From assembly GCF_002865645.1 (NCBI RefSeq), contig NW_020194512.1, forward strand, positions 2,149,183-2,213,182: a stretch of 64,000 nt of DNA, written 5' to 3'. The notes under the pieces were generated by a model that saw only the letters and a list, made by a program, of their open reading frames with translations, had not been told where the DNA came from and ran no database searches. How positions within the stretch are numbered: position 1 is the first letter of the stretch; each line of letters opens with the position of its first letter. Positions 10,998-20,739 of the stretch are shown here, piece after piece. The DNA comes from Hyaloscypha bicolor E. Lineage: Eukaryota > Ascomycota > Leotiomycetes > Helotiales > Hyaloscyphaceae. Position numbers and translations under genes: made by a program.

Positions 10998-12176
10998 ATG
11001 GCGGATGCAGCAAATGATATGGAGGAGCATGGAATGGTGCGGACCTTGAAGGATCTTTTTGCTGGTGCTGCGGGTGGTATTGCTCAAGTGCTTCTGGGTG
11101 AGTTTTTGTCTCCATCTCTCTACCAACCCCCAAGTCGCTTTGCTTCAATTGCTCGATTTGGCATCGCATGCCTTCAGAAGCGGGGAGGCATCACAGAGTT
11201 CTTAGGCTGCCGTTAGCTTTCCCCTCGTCGAATTGTTGGGTTGTTCATTCACAGGCTCCCTTATTTCTCATTGGGGGCAGAAGGAGGAGGAGGATGAGAG
11301 GAAGGTGCACATTGATGGCTCTCAGCCAGCCACAACATCCAGCCAAGCTGACACGCATCTGCAGGCCAGCCATTCGATATCGTAAAAGTGAGACTTCAGA
11401 CAACAACCCAATACGGCAACGCCCTAGAGGCCGCCAAAACCATCTACCAAAAAGAAGGACCCCTTGCTTTTTACAAAGGCACCCTAACCCCCCTCATCGG
11501 AATCGGCGCCTGCGTCTCCGTACAATTTGGAGCCTTCCACGAGGCTCGGAGACGCCTGGAAGCTTACAACGCATCCAAAACGCCTCTCAACCCAGGCCTC
11601 TCATACGCCCAATACTATGCCGCTGGAGCTTTTGCCGGAATTGCGAATTCCGTGATCTCGGGTCCTATTGAGCATGTCAGAATTAGGCTGCAGACGCAAC
11701 CACATGGCGCTGCGAGACTGTACAGCGGACCCTTGGACTGTGTAAAAAAGCTCTCAGCTCACGAAGGTGTTTTGAAAGGTCTTTACCGCGGTGAAGCAGT
11801 GACCGTCTTACGAGAAGCGCAAGCATATGGAGTGTGGTTCCTCGCATTCGAATATATGATGAATGCAGACGCAGCACGAAATAAGATCGACCGGAAGCAA
11901 ATCCCCAGTTACAAGATTGCTTTCTACGGAGGTTTAGCTGGCGAGGCGCTGTGGTTGGCAAGCTATCCGTTTGATGTGGTGAAGAGCAAGATGCAGAGTG
12001 ATGGCTTTGGAGAGAATCAGAAGTTCAAGGGGATGAACGATTGTTTTAGGCAGACTTTCAAGGCCGAAGGGTTGAGGGGGTTCTGGAAGGGGATTGGTCC
12101 AACGTTGTTGAGAGCTATGCCTGTCAGTGCTGGAACTTTTGCCGTAGTTGAGATGACTATGAGAGTAATAAGCTAG
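10998..12176 (+). CDS. Mitochondrial carrier, YMC1/YMC2 type
   Basis: Exons 10998-11097 and 11365-12176 give 303 residues; the intron is 267 nt, unusually long for this window, and joins GLY-codon halves to read LLGQPFDIVKVRLQT. Three tandem mitochondrial-carrier repeats are present, each with a Px[DE]xx[KR]xR-type signature: QPFDIVKVRLQ, GPIEHVRIRLQ and YPFDVVKSKMQ. Segments such as FYKGTLTPLIGIGACVSVQF and GLRGFWKGIGPTLLRA closely resemble yeast Ymc1/Ymc2, inner-membrane carriers linked to glycine/glutamate transport and oleate metabolism. The second repeat has E in place of D, as in the yeast proteins. Substrate assignment here is by homology only. Confidence 0.92.
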
Positions 12177-12447
12177 AAGGAGACTGCGGGAGGGTAATTT
12201 TAGACAAGTTCGCAAGATGACAAAAGAGACTTTCACTTTGTGGCGATATGGTACTTGTGAACGGGCGTGAGGCCCTTCAGTGATTGTGATCTTGTTTAAA
12301 TCGTCTACCGACGTTGGGCTTACTTGATACAAGAATCCGAATGATGCCTGGTGTTCACTAGATGATAAAAGACAACACTGGACTAGTGGCCCCTTTCGGG
12401 CATGATAAGTCTACAACGAGAAGTGGCTCCGGCCTTCAAAGCATATT

Positions 12448-15312
12448 TCAATACTGCTGAGTCTCAAGACGTTTTGCCAATATCGATCGAGCATCGAAGT
12501 TTGTCAAATGTGTCATGCCCAAGGTCTCTAGCGCTAGTTTCGCTTGCGCACCGCCAGCATATATTTTCTGGCAGGCTTCCATCAAGGGCATCCGGCCCTC
12601 TTCAGCCTCGACAGGCAAGTTCAGCAATGCAGCTGCTTCCTTTAATCTTGGCATGCCCAAAGGGGGCCCACTACCCCGTGGCATACAAGAGTCGACGACG
12701 TCTTGGATGGCAGTGACATCCTGCATAAAGCGGGCGGCTCCCAGTGTGCTGAAGTCTTGCCGAAGTAAGACATCATTATATAGCAAATGTTCAAGACTTT
12801 CGAGTGATTCACGACAAATGCGCTTGAATGGAGCGTTGCCTAGTGTTTTGTGGAGAAAGTTCAAGTTACGTTGGAATATCTGCTGAAATTTAGTACTGAG
12901 CTGATGGGTGGACCAAGGGACATCACACGTACCTGAAGCGGCTGGTCGAGCTCTGGCGTAACTGTAATGAGAGAAAGGCCTGTTACGAGTTAGCTGCCAG
13001 CATTGGATGCAAATGGATAACTTACTAGACAAAGGTGCATCATCAATTGTCTGCCACTCAGGCTTGGAGAGATATTGGGAGAGATTGGCCGGAAACTTAT
13101 ACTTGAGGGCACCCGTAATGAGTTTCTCGGCTTTATTTCTGAGGTTCTGAAAGTCGTTGATGGCAACATCGAAGACCGACCCCTCATCTTGAGAGCCAAC
13201 AGCTTCTGACGTGCAATCCTTGACCTCTGTGTAGGTCATATTGCCAACGAGATTATCTTCGACGGGAGTGACTTTTGCTCTGTCTTGCAGATGGTCCCAA
13301 AGGTCCACGAAAAACTGCAGGAGTCGACGTTAATCTCAATAGGAAAGAAAATATGCTGATCTTGAAGGGAGAAAATCGCTTCTGCTCAACTTACCTCTTC
13401 GTTGCCCCACTCATTCAACGTATTAATAAGGTGCTCCGCGCTGCCAAAGACCTTACAGAGACTTTCCAAACCTCCAATGCCCTCGAGTGCAGCTAGTTGC
13501 TCTTTTGTAACGCCATGTAGTGTTCGACCTACTGTAGAGGTCACAGTTTGGTAGACATCAAGCGAGTCTCCCAGGCGACCCAGATATTGGTCCAGAATTT
13601 CAGCTTGAATGCTGACTAGAAACCGAAATTTGTGGGAGAACCTTCTCAGCTTATTGTATTGAAGGGTCACGGTCAGAATAAGATCCGTGACCTTTGTTGC
13701 TCCGTACGTAGGCTTTGTCTTGCCAGCTGCAGAGCTATCGTAGTCAATCAGTCCACTATCCGGGGCATCCATAATGTCTCGATATCTCTGTAGGGCAAAT
13801 TCCTTCTCAACTTCTAGCCAGCGCCCGAACCAAGTGTCCAATACATCCCAGGTCAGGCCTTTCCAGCCGTGTTCGGGATTTCCCCCATCATAATTAAACC
13901 TTGCTCGGATTGCGTCATCGAAGTTCATCAGTTGTACCATAAATCGGCTCAAGTATTGTGGTTCGCGGGATATTTCAAAGACCAAAGCGTCAACCTTCTC
14001 CTTCAGCACCGGCAGTAAAGCAGTGATTAGAGCTGCTACCGGATCCACATACAATGTATTGCCTGCCAGGATGTTGCCTCTGAAATGGGCCGCCAGAACG
14101 GGCCCAACGTTTTCCCGAAGAAAATCCTCCCACTTCGCAATTGTTCCAAGGAACCACTGAAAGAAATAATCACCAAGCTGTAAACGGTCAGCAACTTTCT
14201 GTTAATCTTCAAGAAACCCACTAACCTGATGTGGATGATTTGTAGGTTTGTCACTGAAGAAGTGGTATCTAAATTGCAGGATGAACGGCTTTGCCAGAAC
14301 GCTCACAGGGAGGAGGACAAGAGGTTCTCGTGCAGCCAGGATCTCAGGGGCTTGCAAATCTAAAAGCTTCCCAAACGAATCACTCCATTCTTGTGTTAAC
14401 TCAGCCGCGGGATTAGGCCACTTCGACTTTTTGAGAACAGATTCAAACTCGTCTGACATTATTTCTTTCATTTCCACCCACAGATCAGTAGAAGTTTTCT
14501 GGACGTAGGTTGTAAGATGAATGGCTGCCCCTTCCTAAGAGAACAGAAGAGTCAACAACCACTTGATAAAAATTGTCCCGGAAAATTTGGGGACATTGCT
14601 TGACTCATGAACGAGGATACTTGATACAATTGGTGGATCGAGGTTGTTCTGGGAGAACTGGGATATTGTCTTGGGAGACTTACAGCTGGTTCTTGCAATT
14701 GCTGTAATTGAATGGCGAGCTCCTTCAACTGTATATATGGCTTGAGGGCCTCTTTTGGGTTCTGTGGTAGGCACTCCCGTGCACTGTCCTTCAAGCTCTC
14801 GATATATTCTAGCATCTCGACATATTGCTCTGCTAACTGAAGCTTTCGAAGCTTCTCCAGTGGTCCTCTCAAACGCTCCGTTGCTTCTTCAGGCGTATCA
14901 GAAGAAGTGACGATCATCAAACGTTCTTGCACACTAGTTTGTTGTTTCTCAAATTCCTGTGTTTGCTGCTGCATCAAAGATGTCCGATTTGTGGCAGTGT
15001 CTTTGGCCGTCGAGAACTTTTGTCTGGCATCTGCGAGCTGGACGGGATTTTAGCTGGGGGCTTAGAATGAAATTGCCGCTATTCACTACCTACCTGGTCT
15101 TCTAGCTGCAGTTTCTGTGCCTCCACACTGGCTATCAACCTGTCGAGGCTCTCGAAATCGGTAGCCGTTTGTATCTTGTCATTAAGATAGTCTTCTACTC
15201 TGATATCCCGCTCTCCCAGAGGGATATCAGTTTTGGGATCGAGGAGAATGGCTAACGGGCTCCGATCCCCCTTTCGCTCCTGGCGCTCTCGGGCTCTGGA
15301 AGCAGTTGCCAT
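12448..15312 (-). CDS. TIP20: RINT-1/TIP20 family vesicle-tethering protein
   Basis: Seven exons, 15312-15094, 15037-14684, 14534-14226, 14177-13395, 13314-13026, 12961-12933 and 12882-12448, splice into an 805-residue protein with no internal stop. The family (Tip20 in yeast, RINT1 in animals) is about 700-800 residues and forms part of the Dsl1 tether that captures Golgi-to-ER COPI vesicles at the ER. Visible features: an N-terminal coiled coil (about residues 45-150), then the helical RINT1/TIP1 region with conserved pieces LQFRYHFFSDKPTN, WDVLDTWFGRWLEVEKEFA and YGATKVTDLI. The second intron (14535-14683, 149 nt) is longer than its neighbours and carries hairpin repeats. The sixth exon is only 29 nt. 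Confidence 0.9.
14535..14683 (-). repeat. Hairpin repeats inside a RINT1/TIP20 intron
   Basis: The 149-nt intron (donor GTAAGT, acceptor CTTAG) contains ATTGTCCC-GGAAAATTTG-GGGACATT at 14572-14598 and a diverged copy TTGTTCTGGGAGAACTGGGATATTG at 14644-14668, with a partial third unit overlapping to about 14680. The first is nearly identical to a unit at 5657-5682 and in the same orientation relative to the host transcript. Confidence 0.65.
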
Positions 15313-15619
15313 CGCGAAGGTAATATGAATCTGGAGATGGGCTAGATGGTGGGATGTTGAAGCAACAATGTATGTGGTTCTTTGGGTCAACCAGGATCAG
15401 GCCTAAAAAATAGGCGAGCGCGATCCGGAACGCGCCTCCCAGATGTCCATGACGGCTTGACCCTCAAACTTCTCCAGAACATGACAGCTCCCCACAACTG
15501 CAAAAGGGAGCCTCTCGTCGAGATTTCCTTGGAAAGAGGTTGGAAGAGTCTGGGTGGAGCTCTAGCAACGGAGACAATGCGATAAGATAGATTCAACATC
15601 AAAAGGACTTCACTAGAAG
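15313..15619. promoter_or_regulatory. Divergent RINT1 / DNA ligase I promoter
   Basis: 307 bp between the two start codons. It contains ACGCGCC at 15430-15436, the same heptamer as in the SMC4 promoter, plus AGCGCG nearby. DNA ligase I is a classic MBF/E2F-type target in other fungi and animals. Function here is inferred. Confidence 0.4.
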
Positions 15620-18421
15620 ATGGAGACCGGCACTCCCGCGAAGAAAAGAAAGCTCAACGACTCCAAATCTCCTGCAGCAGGTCGGAGCCTCGAATACTTC
15701 TTTGGAAAGCAAAGGCAAAGTAATACCACTCAGCCATTGGTCGGCATTGAAGACACGCCTCGGCGGGGTAGCGAAGGGGAAGAATTGACGGATGAGGAGC
15801 TGGCACGGAAATTACAAGCAGAATGGAACCAAGAGGACGTACAAGAGCCGCAGAAGGTTTCCATGTCCTATATTACAGACCAGCAATCACCACCAATAAA
15901 TGGAGAGGCTTCGAGGAGCACAAGCCCGGAGAAGTTTGTTCCAACCTTCGAGGATGAAGCTACTTCAGAAGCCATACCTCGGCCGTTCTTAATCCAACCA
16001 AAGAGCAAAAATACCCTGTCACTACAATCTGCTGGCTCTGCCGAAGATATAATATCCTCCAATATACCACTCGACGAGAGTCCTTTGACATTTGAACCCT
16101 CGAAATATGCTGCGGAGCTACAAGGTCACTGGGCGACTGAGGGAGGCGATGCATCTTATGCCATATTGGCGAGATGCTTCGTTTTAGTCAATAGCACACA
16201 GAGTCGGATCAAGATTGTAGATACCTTGGTCAATCTCCTCCGGGTGATTATTGAGGCCGATCCAACGAGTCTCTTACCAACTGTAGGTGCAATAACACTC
16301 TTTTCGGTACTCTCTTGTTGAAAAGGTGTGCAAGCTGCCTGCCATGATATCCTTTTATATTTTACACAAAAATCTTCTTACAAGTTTTTTTCTTTTCAAC
16401 ACAGCCTCATCTGATATGACTCTAGGTTTGGTTGGCTACCAACGCTATCAGTCCACCTTACATATCTTTGGAGCTCGGCTTAGGAGGTTCAGCTATATCC
16501 AAAGCTCTCAAAAATGTTTGTGGCTTAGACAATCGCTCCCTCAAAGCTCTTTACGACAGAGTTGGCGATGCTGGCGATGTCGCTTTTGAGGCCAAGAAAA
16601 AGCAGAGCTTCACTTTGCGAAAACCCAAACCTCTTTCTATAAAGGGCGTGTATTCATCATTGGTCAAGATAGCCAATACTCAAGGGGCAGGAAGTGGCGA
16701 GATCAAGCAGAGAGTAGTTGATCGACTATTACAAGATGCGAGAGGAGCAGAAGAAAGCAGATACATAGTTCGGACTCTCTGTCAGCATGTAAGCTTTCTA
16801 TTCATGCCCATGTTTTGTCCTTATCGTTGATAGTATGAAGCTTCGAATAGGGGCGGTCAAAACTACTATGTTGATTGCATTGTCTCGAGCATTCCTTCTG
16901 TCACGACCGCCAGGTGCCGAGTTTCCCCTGAAGTCTCGAAAAAAATTGGCTGCTCTCAAAAAAGAGGAGCTCGCCGAAATTTGGTCAAAATCCGAGGAGA
17001 TTGTAAAGAAATGCTTCGCTCAAAGACCCAACTACAATGACCTCATCCCAATACTTCTTGAAGTAGGAGTGTGTGATGAGCTACTAATCAGGTGTGGCCT
17101 TGCCTTACATATCCCTCTCCGCCCAATGTTGGGCAGTATCACTCGAGACCTCTCAGAAATGCTCACAAAGCTTCAGGGCCGTGACTTCAGCTGCGAGTAC
17201 AAATACGATGGACAGCGGGCCCAGGTGCATTGTGACGACCAAGGGAAAGTCTCAATATTCTCTCGTCACCTTGAACTTATGACAGATAAATATCCAGACC
17301 TAGTGGCGTTGATACCTAAGATCAGAGGGGAGGGAGTCGGAAGCTTCATCATGGAAGGAGAAGTCGTTGCTGTCGATCAGGTCTCTGGCGAGCTCAAAAC
17401 ATTTCAGACTCTTGCCAATCGACCTCGAAAGGACGTAGCAATCGGGAGTGTCAAAGTGGAGGTCTGCCTCTTTGCATTCGATCTGATGTATCTCAATGGT
17501 GCGCCGTTGCTTGATAGATCATTTCGAGAGAGGCGTGAATTGCTTCGAGGTCTCTTCACGGAAGTACCGAATCAGTTCACTTGGGTCAAGAGCACTGATG
17601 CCACGTCACAAGATTCTGAGATTGTTCTTGAGTTTTTCAAGAGCGCAACGGACGTCAAGTGTGAAGGCATCATGGTCAAAATTCTGGATAACCTCAAAGA
17701 CGTCAAAGTGCCAGATGAAACGGAAGATTTAAGTGTTATGGAGCCGCCTGCTCCCTCCAGGATCAAAGAAGGCATGAAGAAAGCTGGCAAGAAAGAAACA
17801 GAGAAGAAGACGCGACGGAAAGCTCTTCTCGCCACCTATGAGCCAGACAAACGCCTAGATTCGTGGCTGAAGGTCAAGAAAGATTATAGCACCAGTTTCG
17901 ATACCCTTGATCTTATCCCTATTGCAGGCTGGCATGGACAAGGCCGAAAATCGAAATGGTGGTCTCCAATACTGCTTGCCGTGCGAAATGAAGAGACAGG
18001 ATCATTAGAAGCTGTCTGTAAATGCATTTCAGGATTCACGGACACTTTCTATAAGGCAAATAAAGAATATTATGAGCAAGGAGGTGATCACGTCCTGTCT
18101 GGAAAGCCCTCCTACATCGACTACGAAGGTGGATATCCGGATTGTTGGTTTGAGCCTCAAGAGGTTTGGGAAATGGCTTTCGCGGACATCACCCTAAGTC
18201 CAACGTATACTGCTGCTATCGGCCTAGTGAGTGGTGAGCGCGGTCTCAGTCTAAGGTTCCCAAGGTTCCTGAGGAAGAGAGATGATAAGGGAATTGATGA
18301 GGCGAGCACGAGCGAGTTTCTGGCTGGATTGTGGAGAAAGCAGGAGAAGGCCCCAACTGTTGGAAAAGAGACGCAAGATGAAAGAGGAGAGGATGAGGAT
18401 GAGGATGAGGAAGCATTGTAG
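15620..18421 (+). CDS. CDC9: ATP-dependent DNA ligase I
   Basis: Exons 15620-16282, 16426-16788 and 16841-18421 give 868 residues. The enzyme seals nicks between Okazaki fragments and in excision repair. The N-terminal region has a PIP-like SLEYFFGK motif (PCNA binding) after basic residues KKRKLN. Then come the DNA-binding domain, the nucleotidyltransferase domain with the AMP-accepting lysine in EYKYDGQRAQ (about K463), and the OB fold with LDSWLKVKKDY and the C-terminal motif SLRFPRFLRKRDDK. The second intron uses an AAG acceptor at 16840, needed to read CQHLRIGAVK; the nearer TAG at 16834 would break the frame. The tail is acidic. Divergent from the RINT1 gene. Confidence 0.96.
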
Positions 18422-19102
18422 TTGTGTGTAGTATTGGTACCATGGAACGATCACTCCTCACGCATTACCCTCACGGTGCTCCAGATACTATCTCCAACGT
18501 CAGTGAATTTTGCGAGCTGTAGAAGTTTCTATGGCAGTTCCGTTGGCGAAGACTCGGTGGACAAAACATGGTCGTGAAAATGAACTATTTAACCACCAGC
18601 GCCATGGGTATTCGGAGCCAAAGAAAGAGGATTATCATTGTTGGGATGCCTAGGGCGAGGAGTGGACGGAATGATTCCTCTATGCTTCTCTATGTGATAA
18701 ACGTTTCAGTAAAGGAACTTGTCAGCATCATATCCGTTCCCGCTCTTTCACAAGGCTAAGGCTCCCTCCCGAGATTTCTCATTGTACTCCGGCGGAAGAG
18801 GCGCAAACAATACGCTGCATGCTCTCCTTGCATAGGTACTCCTCGCCTTGCGGAACACCACGACTCAAATCACGGAGCTTCCGAATCCATTTGTTCCAGG
18901 GAGAGGTTGCTCTCGAAGACAATTTAAAAGTCCCCGAGGCACCAAGGCTTAAAGGCAGTCATTTGACTCCAGGGCATGTTGTTCTTGGAAGGCTATGGAA
19001 AACTTCCACCTTGGTATCACCACCATAGTTCCTACATATCCTAGACCTAGCAAACGCCAACGAAATCAAGATACCTCCGATGAACATCCCTATTCAGATC
19101 AA
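18422..19102. other. Convergent intergenic region, no gene seen
   Basis: 681 bp between the ends of the ligase gene (+) and the 320-residue protein gene (-). Only short open frames without recognisable content; presumably both 3' UTRs. Confidence 0.4.
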
Positions 19103-20065
19103 TCACTTTTTCTCCTCGAAATAAAACTTGCCCAAACCAGCTTCATCGGGGCTACCAAGTGCGGGCTTCCTAACCTCGCCCTCATCAAGCCTATCTCTCA
19201 TGATCTGTTCCGCCGCCTCTACCCCAGAGCTCCGGCTACCAACTCCACCCCTAGCAGCCGTATCAACATATCCCGGCGCATCGGCCGCCAAACCATCAAT
19301 CATCATAGCCTCCCTTCTCTGTTGCTCAGCCGTAGCGGTTGTGCTTGAACTGACAGGCGTGCCAGCACCACTACTCTGCAGCTGACTACCCAAACCGCTT
19401 TTTCCTACAGCAGGACTAGAAGCCAGATCCCTCCTGCTATATGTAGGTCCACTAACAGTACTTCCCGCACCTTCTCCAAATGCTACTAGGCTGATGTCAT
19501 CGCTCATGCCATCCCCATCCCCATCCTCGTCCATCGCACTCGCTGAATACCTGTCCCTATCATCTATGTCCCGATAGTTCGTATCCATACTCATCTCATC
19601 ATCGTCTGCGTCTGTCTGGCCCTTCTGACTGCCACTAGCCCAGGTTGTAGTGCGTCCACCAATCGAGCCTGTCGCGGAAGCTGACCCTACGGTGGACATT
19701 TTTGTGGTATAGACAGGATTTCCATTTTGGTCGAAGTAGCCCGGGATCTGACCCACGTTGTTTGCTGGTCCTGCTGGTCCTCCGCCAGCGTTGGGATTTG
19801 GTGGGCGGACGGTGGAAACTCGTTCCAGGCCTGCAAGACGGGAGATACGATCCGCGCGTTCAGCTTCGAGGGTATTGCTTGATGGAGTATGGTGGTGGCC
19901 GTGGCCAGAATGGGGGAAGGAGGATCCGCGATGGCCGTCTTTAATGGCTGTGGTTGACAGAGCAGAGAGCGAAGTTGTGGTGGAGTTAGGGGTGCCAGGG
20001 GCCTCAGTTGGTGTGTCTGGGTTGGAGGGAGGGTCGGGCATATCGATCAAGGTGGGGGTAGCCAT
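19103..20065 (-). CDS. Conserved-looking disordered fungal protein, function unknown
   Basis: Single exon, 320 residues from ATG at 20065. Composition is Ser/Thr/Gly/Asp-rich with almost no predicted fold. Islands that look conserved include ADRISRLAGLERVSTVRPP, IPGYFDQNGNPVYTTKMSTV, an acidic run rich in Asp/Met (DADDDEMSMD) and a C-terminal block QIMRDRLDEGEVRKPALG followed by GKFYFEEKK. Such islands in a disordered chain suggest docking motifs. I do not recognise the family. The reading frame runs the full length without a break and codon use resembles its neighbours, so it is probably a real gene. Confidence 0.7.
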   Translation of the reverse strand: MATPTLIDMPDPPSNPDTPTEAPGTPNSTTTSLSALSTTAIKDGHRGSSFPHSGHGHHHTPSSNTLEAERADRISRLAGLERVSTVRPPNPNAGGGPAGPANNVGQIPGYFDQNGNPVYTTKMSTVGSASATGSIGGRTTTWASGSQKGQTDADDDEMSMDTNYRDIDDRDRYSASAMDEDGDGDGMSDDISLVAFGEGAGSTVSGPTYSRRDLASSPAVGKSGLGSQLQSSGAGTPVSSSTTATAEQQRREAMMIDGLAADAPGYVDTAARGGVGSRSSGVEAAEQIMRDRLDEGEVRKPALGSPDEAGLGKFYFEEKK

Positions 20066-20739
20066 CGCGCTATTTCTTCCTGGGAGTTGGATATCTTTAG
20101 TGTATATTTCTTAAGAAGGTGTGGTTGATGTTGAGCTCGAATGCTTTCGCCAATGGTACCAGTGAGGCTGCAATGTTGTTTTAGGGCTTGGCGATTATCA
20201 GCAGATGCTCCAAAATCAAGCAGTTGGATAAATGCAATGCTCTGTGGTGTCTGCGAATAGATTCTGTTCGTAAGTGCTGACTTCGTCGCCGCTTCGATAG
20301 TTTGGATACTTTTGCTTGCAGTGTTAGGGTGATGATTCCCCTGAGTTATCACTGATCGAAAATGACGTAGGGCCAAGCGCACTAAGTGCTCCCCACATTC
20401 CGGAAACTAAGGCATGGCTGTGGGATGGGGTAGAGTTGGGCAGTGAGTACTTGTTACTCTGCGCTTCACAATAAGGTCTTTTTTTTTTTGGTTGATATGA
20501 GTATTAAGTTGTAATTGCATTGACGGTCTACACTTTACAGGTACATTTCCCCAGTCGTGCTGGAGCATCTGAGGACTACCATTCTGATAATGTCGACGCC
20601 ATGGTCAACGGCGACCCCACGACATCCCGACCCGGCTCAATAAAACGCCAATGACATCCCCATGGAGATCCCAAACATTGTGAAAATCTGTGAGCCACCC
20701 ACATTATCCAGTCTATCAAAACAATTCGCTGAAATCAAC
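20066..20739. other. Intergenic region between two minus-strand genes
   Basis: About 670 bp holding the promoter and 5' UTR of the 320-residue protein gene and the 3' side of the next gene. A T(10) run lies near 20480. No further feature seen. Confidence 0.35.

Noticed and set aside
16826..16834. Nearer TAG acceptor (16834) for the second DNA ligase intron
   Set aside because: It shifts the frame; the AAG at 16840 restores the conserved LRIGAVKTT reading.
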